A stretch of DNA of 64,000 bases from Falsirhodobacter deserti (GCF_004015795.1 NZ_ML137218.1:1897811-1961810); one strand, 5' to 3'; shown: positions 25,596-34,297, counted from the first letter of the stretch. Program-made: numbers and translations. Notes: generated from the sequence alone by a model not told the origin.

Positions 25596-26473
25596 GCGGT
25601 CAGGTCCATTCCGTCGAACCCCAACTCCCACCCGGCGGCCACAAGCGCGTCACGCTCAGGTCCGGGTTGCAGGACAGGGTTGGTGTTGTTGATGTGCACG
25701 AAGATCTTGCGACAGGTCAGGGAGGCCAGCGCAGCGATACTGCCTTGGGAGCCGTTCATCGCCATGTGACCCATGCGGGCACCGGTCTTGTGGCCGGTGC
25801 CGGTGCGCTGCATTTCGTCGTTCTCCCAGACGGTGCCGTCGAAGAACAGGACATCCGCATCCCGCAGACGGTGCAGCAGATCGGGCGGAACCGCAGCGCA
25901 GCCGGGGATGTAGTAGGCGACGCGGCCATGCGCAGCCAGCCGCAGCCCAACCGTCTGCTCGCCCAGAAGTCGCGTATCGACCTCGGCCTCCTCCTGGTAA
26001 AGCGGCACCTTGCCGGGCACGGCGAACGCGGTCACCTCCAGCCCATCGACAGGAGCGAACGGCTGTTCGAGCTGCTGGACAGCGCGGTCCACAAAAACCG
26101 GGTTCAGGACGCCGAAGATGGGGTTGGCGTCCAGTGTGCGATGGGTCGCGGCGGTGGCGTGCAAGGTGAAGGGTGTGCTTTCGCGCAGCGTCAGAAGGCC
26201 GGCGATGTGGTCGACGTCGCCATTGGTCACGACCACCGCGCGGATCGGGCTTCCCCTATGTGTCCGCGGGTGCAGAGCAGGCGTCTGCGCCAGTTGCGCC
26301 CGAATGTCCGGAGAGGCATTCAGGACGACCCACTCTTCCCCGACCTCTACGGCCAGCGAAGATTGTGTCATTGACGGAATGTGTCCTGCGCGTGCGGCAG
26401 AACAATTGCCGCACCCGCAGTTCCACTGCGGCAGGCCACCGCCCGCCGCAGTGCCGAGTATGAGGATATTCAC
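25592..26473 (-). CDS. pqqB: PqqB, metallo-beta-lactamase-fold protein of PQQ synthesis
   Basis: A 293-aa protein with GTAAGGGLPQWNC, the CGCGNC cysteine pair, TNGDVDHIAGLL (metal motif, with the first His replaced as usual in PqqB) and a family-typical HINNTNPVL. PqqB hydroxylates the cross-linked tyrosine intermediate. GTG 26473 begins 13 nt after the pqqA stop; the frame remains open to 26542, overlapping pqqA, and the GTG gives the conserved VNILILGTAAGG start. Coupled to pqqC. Confidence 0.93.
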   Translation of the reverse strand: MNILILGTAAGGGLPQWNCGCGNCSAARAGHIPSMTQSSLAVEVGEEWVVLNASPDIRAQLAQTPALHPRTHRGSPIRAVVVTNGDVDHIAGLLTLRESTPFTLHATAATHRTLDANPIFGVLNPVFVDRAVQQLEQPFAPVDGLEVTAFAVPGKVPLYQEEAEVDTRLLGEQTVGLRLAAHGRVAYYIPGCAAVPPDLLHRLRDADVLFFDGTVWENDEMQRTGTGHKTGARMGHMAMNGSQGSIAALASLTCRKIFVHINNTNPVLQPGPERDALVAAGWELGFDGMDLTA

Positions 26474-26486
26474 CGGATCTTGGAGA

Positions 26487-26600
26487 TCAGAGCGGGTGAC
26501 GATCGTCGCGGCCGCCGTCACGGTCGTCTTCGGACGGGCCATACATGTTGATCTCCATTCCGCACGCGACTTCGGTGGCAGACGGTTTCTTCCAGGCCAT
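26487..26600 (-). CDS. pqqA: PqqA, PQQ precursor peptide with extended tail
   Basis: A 37-aa peptide starting MAWKKPSATEV. The core GMEINMY holds the Glu and Tyr three residues apart that PqqE cross-links to make PQQ. AAGGAG stands 8 nt before ATG 26600. The 17 residues after the Tyr (GPSEDDRDGGRDDRHPL) make it longer than the usual 22-30 aa peptide, with a very charged tail. It lies directly upstream of pqqB. Confidence 0.92.
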   Translation of the reverse strand: MAWKKPSATEVACGMEINMYGPSEDDRDGGRDDRHPL

Positions 26601-26639
26601 TAGATTATCTCCTTGGTTGAGTGTGTGAGGGTAGACGGA

Positions 26640-26667
26640 CATGTCCGGGCATCAACCCCGGAACATG
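26640..26667 (-). terminator. Hairpin between yceI and pqqA
   Basis: CATGTCCGGG and CCCGGAACATG pair with a single bulged base and a 7-nt loop, between the yceI stop (26687) and pqqA. No U-run follows on either strand. It may partly terminate transcription from the dehydrogenase genes or protect the pqqA message. Confidence 0.4.
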
Positions 26668-26686
26668 CATAAGGGAGCACAGGCGT

Positions 26687-27271
26687 TCACCTCTGCGTGT
26701 GCTCCGGCTCGGGCGCCGCCGTCGCCTCGATCGCGAGGGTCACCCGGACAGCGTCGGAGTTGGCGGGGGCGCTGCGCCCGGCGTCGAACGCACTGCGCAA
26801 CAGCGTCGTCGTGGCTGACAGGCCCAGGGTCGGCACCCCCTTGGCCGACAGACCGGCCCGGTTCAACGTAGCGTCGAGCGTGACGGTCTGCGTGACCCCG
26901 TTCAGGGTGAGGTCGCCTACGATGAAGGCGGTGTCGGTTCCTGTAACCTCGATCCGCGTGGAGCGGAACGTCACTTCCGCTGCGCCGAGGAAATCGGGCG
27001 ACAGGATGTCTGCGTCCTGTGCCTCGTGGCCGGTGGTCAGGCGGGTCAGCGGGATCGTGGCCGTGACCGAGGATGAGGTCGGAGCCTCGGCGTCGAAGGA
27101 GATCACTCCTGCAACGCCGGTGATCAGGCCGGTCACGGGCGAAAATCCGTGATGATCGAACGAGAACAGCACCTGGCTGTGGGCCGTGTCGATGTCATAG
27201 GTCTGGGGGGCGGCCATCGCGGATCCGCCGGTTATCGCAAGGGCGGCTGCCCACGCCATGATCTTGATCAC
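26687..27271 (-). CDS. YceI-family periplasmic lipocalin-like protein
   Basis: A 194-aa protein with a signal peptide (MIKIMAWAAALAITGGSAMA) and the YceI blocks YDIDTAHSQVLFSFDHHGFS, FLGAAEVTFRSTRIE, VVGDLTLNGVTQTVTLD-like and FDAGRSA. YceI proteins are small barrels that bind isoprenoid quinones. GTG 27271 has GGAG upstream. Position between a quinone-reducing dehydrogenase and the PQQ operon suggests a role in quinone handling for the dehydrogenase. Confidence 0.88.
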   Translation of the reverse strand: MIKIMAWAAALAITGGSAMAAPQTYDIDTAHSQVLFSFDHHGFSPVTGLITGVAGVISFDAEAPTSSSVTATIPLTRLTTGHEAQDADILSPDFLGAAEVTFRSTRIEVTGTDTAFIVGDLTLNGVTQTVTLDATLNRAGLSAKGVPTLGLSATTTLLRSAFDAGRSAPANSDAVRVTLAIEATAAPEPEHTQR

Positions 27272-27325
27272 TTCGATCTCCGGTTATGGGGAGGATGAGG
27301 GCGGGAACAGGCCCGCCCACGGTCC

Positions 27326-29377
27326 TTACTTCTTCAGCCGGTAGGCCACAATCTCGTCGCCCTGGCCGGTTTCCATGAACGAATGGCCCGAGGCGCCGAT
27401 CAGCACGTATTGCTCGCCATCCACCTCGTAGCTGATGGGGTTGGCCTGACCGCCGTTCGGAAGCACGTCCTGCCACAGCACCTCGCCCGTTTGCACGTCG
27501 ATCGCGCGGAACAGGTTGTCGGTTGCGGCGCCGATGAAGGTCAGCCCGCCCGCCGTCGTAACCGAACCCCCATTGTTGGGCAAGCCGATGGTGAACGGAA
27601 TGTGTGACTTGATGCCGAACGGACCGTTACGACGCGCGGTGCCCAGAGGCTCGTCCCACACCGTCTCGCCAGTATCGAGGTCGATGGCGCGGATGCCGCC
27701 ATAGGGCGGGGCCGCACAGGGCACGCCCGTACCCCAGTTCCGCCAACCCGCGTTCACGCGCACGGCGTAGGGCTCTTCCGCCTGCGGATAGACCGAGCCC
27801 CCCCCTTCGCCACGACCGGCACCCGCCGGCTTGTGCGCGCTTTCGTTGTCATGCGGAGCATAGATTGGCTTCACGCCCATCTCATCGGCTTCCTCGCGCG
27901 GGATCAGCTGGTCGTAGTTCGGCAGGTCGTTGTAGTTGGCGATGATCAGGCGGCGCACCGGATCGATCGAAACCGAACCCCAGTCCGAGCCGCCGTTATA
28001 GCTGGGATACATGATCCACGGCTTGTCGACCGAAGGCGGCGTCAGATAGCCTTGGTAGTTCGACCAGCGGAACTGGATCCGGCACATCATCTGGTCAATG
28101 GGGGTGAAGCCCCACATGTCCTTTTCCTGCTTCGGCTCTTTCCGCAGCGTGTGCCACAGCGACACGGGCTGCGTGTCGGCCAGCCATTCGGGTTCGACCG
28201 AATTGTCCTTGGGGGCCTCGACCTCACCGATGGGGGTCAGGGGTTCGCCGGTGCGGCGGTCGAAGATGTAGATGTCGCCCTGCTTGGTGGGCAGCATGAT
28301 CGCAGGGACGTTGTCTCCCTGGGCGTTCGGATAATCCAGCAGCGTGGGCTGGCTGCCGAGGTCATAGTCCCAGACGTCGCGGCGCGTTGCCTGGAAGTGC
28401 CACACCGGCTGGCCTGTCGTCACGTCCAGTGCCACCAGCGAGTTCGAATATTCGTTCATCGCGTCGATGCGGCCGGTGCCATAGTAGTCGATCGCCGGAG
28501 TGCCCAAGGGCACATAGACATAACCCAGCTGTTCATCCCCTACGCCCGCCGTCCACGAGTTGGAGGTGCCACGCGTGTAGGTCTCGCCTTCGGCCGGGCC
28601 CTGGCTGTTGTCAGGGTTGCCGTGATCCCAGGCCCAGACAAGCTGGCCCGTCACGGCGTCATAGCCACGAATCACTCCGGAAGGCGCATCGCGGTTCTGG
28701 CCATCCTTGACCTGTGCTCCAGTCACGACAATGCCGCGCACGATGGTTGGGGGCGCGGTGACGGCATACCAGCCCGGCACCTTCTGGCCGATACCCTGCC
28801 AGAGGTCGACGGCCCCGTTGTCTCCGAAATCCGCACAGGGTTGGCCGGTCTCCAGATCCACTGCGATCAGGCGGGCATCCAGCGTGCCCTCGATGACGCG
28901 GGTCTTGCACTGCGCGCCATCGGGCAGCGACGGTTCGGTATAGGTGGACACGCCGCGGCAGGCCGCCGCATGCGGGATCGCCTGCGCCGCGACACCGGGA
29001 TCGTGACGCCAGTTCTCTTCACCGGTGGCCGCGTCGATGGAAATAAGAATGTTCTTTGCCGAGCACATCACGAGGCTGCGCCCGACCTTCAGCGGCGTGG
29101 TTTCCGGCGAATACCGCGCGCCGGGCTCCGGCAGGTCGCGTGTGGGGTAGACGAAGGCGCGCTCCAGATTGGCGACGTTTTCTGGTGTGATCTGGTCCAG
29201 CGGGCTGTAGCGCTGCGCGCCTTCGCTGCCGCCGTAGAACGGCCAGTCGGAGCCGACTTCGGGCTGAGCAGCGGCGGGACGCACCTGCGGCTGCTCAGGT
29301 TGCGCCGGAGCGTCCTGCGCGAAGGCGGGGCCGGCGGACAAGAGAAGCGCCGCGGCGAGTGTGGGTTTGAAAATCAT
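27326..29377 (-). CDS. PQQ-dependent membrane-associated sugar/polyol dehydrogenase, catalytic subunit (SldA-like)
   Basis: A 683-aa quinoprotein with a signal peptide (MIFKPTLAAALLLSAGPAFA), then an eight-bladed PQQ propeller homologous to the C-terminal domain of membrane glucose dehydrogenase: DWPFYGGSEGAQRYSPLDQIT, ETTPLKVG, WVGVGDEQLGYVYVPLG-like, RRDVWDYDLGSQPTL and GGLTFIGAATDN. It oxidises an aldose or polyol in the periplasm and passes electrons to ubiquinone. ATG 29377 lies 2 nt after the stop of the hydrophobic subunit gene. A separate membrane subunit is the layout of SldBA glycerol/sorbitol dehydrogenase; the substrate is not decided by sequence. Confidence 0.85.
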   Translation of the reverse strand: MIFKPTLAAALLLSAGPAFAQDAPAQPEQPQVRPAAAQPEVGSDWPFYGGSEGAQRYSPLDQITPENVANLERAFVYPTRDLPEPGARYSPETTPLKVGRSLVMCSAKNILISIDAATGEENWRHDPGVAAQAIPHAAACRGVSTYTEPSLPDGAQCKTRVIEGTLDARLIAVDLETGQPCADFGDNGAVDLWQGIGQKVPGWYAVTAPPTIVRGIVVTGAQVKDGQNRDAPSGVIRGYDAVTGQLVWAWDHGNPDNSQGPAEGETYTRGTSNSWTAGVGDEQLGYVYVPLGTPAIDYYGTGRIDAMNEYSNSLVALDVTTGQPVWHFQATRRDVWDYDLGSQPTLLDYPNAQGDNVPAIMLPTKQGDIYIFDRRTGEPLTPIGEVEAPKDNSVEPEWLADTQPVSLWHTLRKEPKQEKDMWGFTPIDQMMCRIQFRWSNYQGYLTPPSVDKPWIMYPSYNGGSDWGSVSIDPVRRLIIANYNDLPNYDQLIPREEADEMGVKPIYAPHDNESAHKPAGAGRGEGGGSVYPQAEEPYAVRVNAGWRNWGTGVPCAAPPYGGIRAIDLDTGETVWDEPLGTARRNGPFGIKSHIPFTIGLPNNGGSVTTAGGLTFIGAATDNLFRAIDVQTGEVLWQDVLPNGGQANPISYEVDGEQYVLIGASGHSFMETGQGDEIVAYRLKK

Positions 29378-29379
29378 GG

Positions 29380-29766
29380 TCAGGTCCTTGCCTGCGGACG
29401 GCGGAGGGCCGGCAGCACGATAAGAATGAGGACGAGGACGACGGTCGGCGCGACAAGTCGCGGCACCTGGCCCCACCAGTCGAAGCCGACTTCCCAGAAC
29501 GCCCAGATGACGGTCAGCCCCCAGACCACCAGGTAGATCCACAGCGCCCGCATCCGCTGGCGCGCCAGTTCCACCGCCGTAACGATCAGGCCAAGTCCGG
29601 CCAGAGCGTAATACCAGCTTCCGCCCAGAATGATGAGGTAGATGCCACCCCCGACGAGGGGCAGCCCGAAGAGGACGAGAACAATGGCCAAGGCAAAGGC
29701 GGCGAAACGCCACCCTCGGCCCGTCGGCCCGCTCGGGGTCGTCGCGTTGTTGGATATGAAGGTCAT
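29380..29766 (-). CDS. Hydrophobic membrane subunit of PQQ dehydrogenase (SldB-like)
   Basis: A 128-aa protein with four to five transmembrane helices (GWRFAAFALAIVLVLFGLPLV, GGIYLIILGGSWYYALAG, RALWIYLVVWGLTVIWAFWE, PTVVLVLILIVLPAL). It equals the N-terminal membrane anchor of GCD-type glucose dehydrogenase, here as an own gene as in SldB. The sequence FDWWGQVPRLVAP is family-typical. It would anchor the catalytic subunit and hold the quinone site. AAGAG precedes ATG 29766. Confidence 0.8.
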   Translation of the reverse strand: MTFISNNATTPSGPTGRGWRFAAFALAIVLVLFGLPLVGGGIYLIILGGSWYYALAGLGLIVTAVELARQRMRALWIYLVVWGLTVIWAFWEVGFDWWGQVPRLVAPTVVLVLILIVLPALRRPQART

Positions 29767-29865
29767 GATGCTCTTGTAGTTGTGGGCCGTTGAACGCTGC
29801 CGGCGGGCACGCAGCCCGATCAGGTGGGCGTACATAACGGAGCATGCGACGGCACACAATGGATT

Positions 29866-29908
29866 CATTACTTCAAAGTAACTTAGAAATTCTTAATCTT
29901 CTCTAAGT
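29866..29908. promoter_or_regulatory. Two inverted repeats upstream of the PQQ dehydrogenase operon
   Basis: TTACTTCAAAGTAA (29868-29881) is a perfect 6-2-6 palindrome, and ACTTAGA (29881-29887) pairs with TCTAAGT (29902-29908). The first resembles operators bound by HxlR/MarR-type regulators (TTACTT-N2-AAGTAA). It lies about 100 bp before the SldB start on the minus strand. No regulator of that type is in the window. Confidence 0.4.
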
Positions 29909-30141
29909 GCTACAGGTAGATCCTTGGCGCCCGCCTTCCCCGCCTCCTGTTCCGTCGTGAAGCCAAGGATGAAGTTCAGCAGCGGTGTCATCGGCAGGCC
30001 ATGACCGAACCCGAAAAAGATCAGCGCGGGGACCATCCATGCCGCGCCCGCCTCGCTCAGGCGGTCAGGGTAACGGCAGCCGTCCCGACAGATACCCGCG
30101 CCTCCTGCAATGACGCTGTCACCGAACCGTGCGGCGAGCTG
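29893..30141 (-). pseudogene. C-terminal fragment of an unidentified membrane protein
   Basis: An open frame without a convincing start reads through one hydrophobic segment (AAWMVPALIFFGFGHGLPMT, PLLNFILGF) to LPVALRED and stop. It looks like the end of a longer membrane protein cut off at about 30141, where a short TnpB-like piece (HKLTSVLAQ) begins on the other strand. I do not recognise the family. Confidence 0.35.
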
Positions 30142-30211
30142 TTAAAGCACCTACATCACAAACTAACTTCGGTGCTGGCGCAGCATTTTCCGGCGGCCGA
30201 CGCCGGCCTCG

Positions 30212-31384
30212 TTACGCAAGGAAGGGTGGCACAGGTCCTGGCAAATGCACGGCGGTGGGGTTGTGCGTACGCTTGCTGGCCTTCGTTCCGATCAGTGCCC
30301 CATCCGCAGATTTCAAAGCACTGGCGATTTCGGGCTGCTCGTGGGGGTCCCACTCGCTTACCCCGACGCTGATCGACAGATTCAGGGTATGGCCGCCCCA
30401 CGTCAAAGGCGTGGAGGCGATCAGTTTCACGACCCGGTTCGCGAAGGCCATGGCCTCCGCATGGTCGACGCCATGCAGCACAATGCAGAACTCGTCCCCT
30501 CCCAGACGGGCCATGATGTCGTTCTTGCGCAGGGACTGCATGATGTTCTGGGTGACATGAACCAGCGCCGCGTCGCCTGCATCATGCCCGAACTGGTCGT
30601 TGATCGACTTGAAGCGATCCAGATCCAGAGCCAGCACCGCCAACGTGGTTTCTCCGGCTTTCGCAAACGGTGACAGAGCGGCAACCCGGGTGTGCAATCC
30701 CCTGCGATTGGGCAAGCCGGTCAACTCGTCCTGCTCCGCCAGGCGCAGCAGCGCGTCCTGTGCCCGGTTCATGGTCATCAGGACGAATCCGAGGTTCAAC
30801 AAGACGCCGCCAATGATCGCGCAGACGAGGAACCACGCCCCCACCTTGTAATAGGCCTCCGTGGTCATGAGGCCCATCAGCCGCGCGATGTTGGTCACGG
30901 CTTCCGCACCCTGCCCCGCAATCAAAAGGGCGGCCGCGAGTATTGCAACATAGCTGCCGATGTACTTGTCCACCGCGCGCAGAAGAATCCCGGCGGCCAA
31001 CCCCACGGCCCCGATCTGCGTCGCCGCCGCGATCACGTTGATCGTGATCTGGCTTGTGCCGAAGAGAAGGAACGCAGCCATCGTTCCAGCCGTCAGGATG
31101 CCCACCCGTGCCGTGCGCGGAGGAAGATCGTAGAAGGCTGCGGCTCCTTGCCAGACCATAGCGAAGCTCAGGGTGACGAGGGTAAGGCCGATGTAGTTCA
31201 GCCCGCTGACGCCATAGCCCAGAAACAGCATTGGCCCGCTGACACAGTTGAGAACGACCCCTCCAAGCCAGTAGCGGGCCGAGATCAACTCCCGATACTT
31301 CAGCACGACGAGCAGCCAGACGACGGCGAGGCTGAACGCGTTGAGAAGAATGATGATGAAGAGCGTGGGAAAGTCGAGCTGCAT
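30212..31384 (-). CDS. Diguanylate cyclase with N-terminal membrane sensor
   Basis: A 390-aa protein. Six to seven transmembrane helices cover residues 1-205, followed by a GGDEF domain: DELTGLPNRRGLHTR, LDLDRFKSINDQFGHDAGDAAL and the active LGGDEFCIVL. The product-inhibition I-site RxxD (RKND) lies five residues before GGDEF. It makes cyclic-di-GMP at the inner membrane. The end after ADGALIGTKASKR differs from the usual ADxALYxAKxxGRN, so the last residues may have been altered by nearby insertion. Stands alone. Confidence 0.88.
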   Translation of the reverse strand: MQLDFPTLFIIILLNAFSLAVVWLLVVLKYRELISARYWLGGVVLNCVSGPMLFLGYGVSGLNYIGLTLVTLSFAMVWQGAAAFYDLPPRTARVGILTAGTMAAFLLFGTSQITINVIAAATQIGAVGLAAGILLRAVDKYIGSYVAILAAALLIAGQGAEAVTNIARLMGLMTTEAYYKVGAWFLVCAIIGGVLLNLGFVLMTMNRAQDALLRLAEQDELTGLPNRRGLHTRVAALSPFAKAGETTLAVLALDLDRFKSINDQFGHDAGDAALVHVTQNIMQSLRKNDIMARLGGDEFCIVLHGVDHAEAMAFANRVVKLIASTPLTWGGHTLNLSISVGVSEWDPHEQPEIASALKSADGALIGTKASKRTHNPTAVHLPGPVPPFLA

Positions 31385-31566
31385 AATCTTTCGCTATCAA
31401 GATCAGGTGCGTCATTCGCACGAGGGAGGCAGGCAGGAATCGAGGAAGGTATGGCAGAAAATCAAACCAATCCGAAATGGACGACATGGACGTGTCTTGG
31501 AGAACGGCACGCACACCTGGACGAACCGGCGCTGAGCCAGGACATTTATTCCAGCCGGAACGATGG

Positions 31567-32895
31567 GAGTGTCTGAAACTCTGTGTATCTGACGGGGCCC
31601 ATACGGTTTTCAGATACAGTCAGGCGTCGAAGCGCCCGGCGAACATTATGGCCAGCTGATTGCGGGCCGCAACCCATTCACGAACCGCACGACCGCCCTT
31701 CTCGAAGTTGCGGATGGCCAGGTAGATCAGCTTGGTCGCGGCCTCCTCGGTGGGGAATGAGCCCTTGGTCTTCAGCGTCTTCCGCAGCACCCGGTTCAGC
31801 GACTCCACGGCGTTGGTGGTGTAGATGATCTTCCGGATCGCTGCGCTGAAGGCAAAGAACGGGATCACCTCGGCCCAGGCCCGGCGCCAGGCCGGGGCAA
31901 TGGAGGGGTATTTCCCGGCCCATTTCTCCTCGAACCCGTCCAACTGTCGGGCGGCCTCCTCCGCCGTCGGGGCCTGGTAGATCGGGCGCAGATCGGCGGC
32001 CACGGCCTTGCGGTCCTTCCAGCTGCAGAAGTTCATCGAATGCCGGATCAGGTGAACGATGCAGGTCTGAACTGTGGTATCCGGGAAGGCCGCTGTGATG
32101 GCTTGCGGGAAGCCCTTCAGGCCGTCCACGACCGCGATCAGGATGTCCTGAACCCCCCGGTTGCGCAGTTCGTTCATCACCGACAGCCAGAACTTGGCGC
32201 CCTCGTTGTCGGCGATCCAGAGTCCGAGGACCTCGCGCTCCCCATCCCTGGTGACACCCAGGGCGATGTAGACCGCCTTGTTCTTGACCATCCGACTGTC
32301 GGCATCGCGGATCTTGACCCTGAGCGCGTCGAAAATGACGATCGGATACATCCGGTCCAGCGCCCGGTGCTGCCACTCGCGCACCTCGTCCAGAACTGCA
32401 TCGGTCACGCGGCTGATCAGGTCGGGCGAGACCCGCAGGCCATACAGATCCTCAAGATGGGACTGGATGTCGCGCACCGACAAACCGGCGGCATAGAGCC
32501 CGATGATCTTGTCATCCACCCCGTCGATCCGGGTCTGACCCTTCTTCACCAGCTCAGGCTCAAAGCTGCCATCCCGGTCGCGCGGAACCGACAGCGGCAC
32601 CTCGCCATCCGAACCCTTGACCCGCTTGGTTGAAATCCCGTTGCGGCGGTTGGATTGTTCCGGCGGGGCCTCGGCACCGGCCTCATAGCCCAGATGCGCG
32701 GTCAGTTCGGCCCCGAGCATCCGTTCCATCAGACGGATCTTCAGCTCCTTCATCAGCCCGGCCTCGCCAAGCAGATCGTCAGGCCGCTTGCAGCCCTTCA
32801 GCAGCTCGTCCAGCAATTCGTTCGAAATCGTCATCAGCCTTGCTCCTCTCAGGAAGCATGGACCACATCACGAATACACAGAAGCTCGGACACTC
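31567..32895 (-). mobile_element. IS256-family insertion sequence, full length
   Basis: One 404-aa transposase is bounded by 22-bp imperfect inverted repeats (31567-31588 and 32874-32895, 18 of 22 bases matching, outer end GAGTGTC). No direct target duplication is seen at the two edges (AACGATGG versus TCGGAACC), suggesting a rearrangement after insertion. Confidence 0.8.
31620..32834 (-). CDS. IS256-family mutator transposase
   Basis: A complete 404-aa protein. The DDE residues sit in VIFDALRVKIRD, IAVVDGLKGFPQAI and YTTNAVESLNRVLRK; TCIVHLIRHSM is the family CxxH-type signature. The sequence has no frameshift and should be active. ATG 32834 opens MTISNELLDELLKG. Confidence 0.92.
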   Translation of the reverse strand: MTISNELLDELLKGCKRPDDLLGEAGLMKELKIRLMERMLGAELTAHLGYEAGAEAPPEQSNRRNGISTKRVKGSDGEVPLSVPRDRDGSFEPELVKKGQTRIDGVDDKIIGLYAAGLSVRDIQSHLEDLYGLRVSPDLISRVTDAVLDEVREWQHRALDRMYPIVIFDALRVKIRDADSRMVKNKAVYIALGVTRDGEREVLGLWIADNEGAKFWLSVMNELRNRGVQDILIAVVDGLKGFPQAITAAFPDTTVQTCIVHLIRHSMNFCSWKDRKAVAADLRPIYQAPTAEEAARQLDGFEEKWAGKYPSIAPAWRRAWAEVIPFFAFSAAIRKIIYTTNAVESLNRVLRKTLKTKGSFPTEEAATKLIYLAIRNFEKGGRAVREWVAARNQLAIMFAGRFDA

Positions 32896-33730
32896 TCGGA
32901 ACCATCCTTGCGAAGCTCGGGAGGACCTGAAGAAGGCTCTCCCCCAAGCGCGGCATTTGCAACAGCCTGTTACGAAGACGCAATACCAGAAGACGCAATA
33001 CCAGATGTGGACAGCCCACGAGGAGACCTCCTCCATAGTTCCAAATGCATTTTCCTCTGGACAAAGCGGACAGACCCGCTTATCGGGCCGAATATCTGCC
33101 GCCTGGTAATAAGTAGATCAGTGTGTGGCGGCGGCGGGTGTTGAAGCTGGGCGGTGGCGCGAAAGCGCACGGACAGTTTCACCGCCCAGCATGACCCCGC
33201 AGGGTGTCCGGCAAGATGATCTCAGTCAGGCTGTCTTGTCTTTCGGGCGGACTTGCTTCCTGCCTCTTGCGCCAATCACAGATCAAAACCCGCCACGCGC
33301 CCGCGATGTCATCGCAATATCGGTATCGGGCTTTTCAACCCCGTCCTTCAAAAGCAGTCGCTATCCCGCGGGTTGGCAAACGTTCGGATCGGGCTCGCAT
33401 CACGGGGAGAATGCGGGCGTTAGAGCATAGGCTGCACGCCCACGCTCGATTAGTTTTATCCTGCAACTCCGTTTCGTCGCGATTGGGATGAACGGTGCAG
33501 GTGGGGGGCAAGCATGGGCGCCCTTGATCTGACCGAAGCCGCCCTGCGGCAGGTTGCGCGGTGACCTTCGGGTTGGCGTGGCGGCGGCCGAAGTTTTCAG
33601 CGCGTCCTGCACGAAGCCGGACGATCCGGTTGTCGCAGCGATCGGCGATTTCGACGCTCTTTCTGAACAGTACTCCATGCATGTCGCTCTGGACGTGGAG
33701 GTTCTGGCGGCCATCCTGAGATGACTGATA
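32896..33730. other. Non-coding, IS-derived stretch
   Basis: I find no supportable gene here. A 15-bp direct repeat GACGCAATACCAGAA occurs in tandem at about 32978-33007. Several overlapping frames are open but lack start sites and codon use like their neighbours. The right part adjoins the transposase remnant at 33733. Confidence 0.4.
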
Positions 33731-33732
33731 CT

Positions 33733-33972
33733 TCAGCCCCCCCACCCGCCTTGAAGCATCCCAGTGGTCAGCAGCCCCGCGGACCAAACATCGATGCCAA
33801 GGTAGACAAACCCGCGGAACAGCAGGTTGTACTGCATCTGCCCCACCAGCTGCCGCTCGGAGCAAACCGGGAACAGGATCTGGATCAGCTTGCCCGGATC
33901 TACCGCACCGGCGCCACCGGTGTGGAGCGCCTCGAACCCGCCTTCCGTGCTGGGCAGCGCTTCATTCACCAC
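33733..33972 (-). pseudogene. IS5-like transposase N-terminal remnant
   Basis: The minus strand reads VNEALPSTEGGFEALHTGG, then PGKLIQILFPVCSERQLVGQ and MQYNLLFRGFVYLGIDV, the start of an IS1182/IS5-type transposase. The catalytic part is missing, and deletions are visible relative to intact copies. The adjoining 33973-34265 shows no gene. Confidence 0.6.
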
Positions 33973-34265
33973 CCGCCGGATCCTGCGCAGCGGAGGCCAC
34001 GCAGGATTGCGATCTCCCGATCTACATCGCTGGCAGCGCCCCCTTCGCCTTGTCCGTCCCGAGCATCATCGCCCCTGCCACCGAAAGCAGACTTCTTCAG
34101 CCGCCGCTTCGTGCCACCTGCCTTCCGCTTCGGGCCTGCCTGTCGATCCGCGACGGCTGGCGCAACGGGACCGTCAAGCGCCTGTCGCTTGCATCGTCAC
34201 GGGCGGGCCGGCTGCGGCCACTTCAGCAGGGGCAGGCTTTGCCCGGGATCAGGGGCCTTTGGAAC

Positions 34266-34290
34266 GGCCGTACCCTTCAAGGGCACGGCC
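34266..34290 (-). terminator. Hairpin after aldehyde dehydrogenase gene
   Basis: GGCCGTACCCTT and AAGGGCACGGCC pair over 12 bp with one mismatch, 8 nt after the aldehyde dehydrogenase stop on the minus strand. It likely ends the catabolic operon; no clear U-run follows. Confidence 0.5.
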
Positions 34291-34297
34291 ACTATGG

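Noticed and set aside
27833-29536. 567-codon plus-strand frame over the PQQ dehydrogenase
   Set aside because: Antisense shadow of a clear quinoprotein; no domain or ribosome site of its own.
31567-32895. Composite transposon with the other IS elements
   Set aside because: No second IS256 copy in the window; the other IS belong to different families.
32970-33010. Tandem 15-bp repeat GACGCAATACCAGAA as a possible CRISPR
   Set aside because: Only two copies with no spacers between them and no cas genes in the window.
33335-33865. 176-codon minus-strand frame as a gene
   Set aside because: No start site or domain; overlaps IS-derived sequence and looks like chance.
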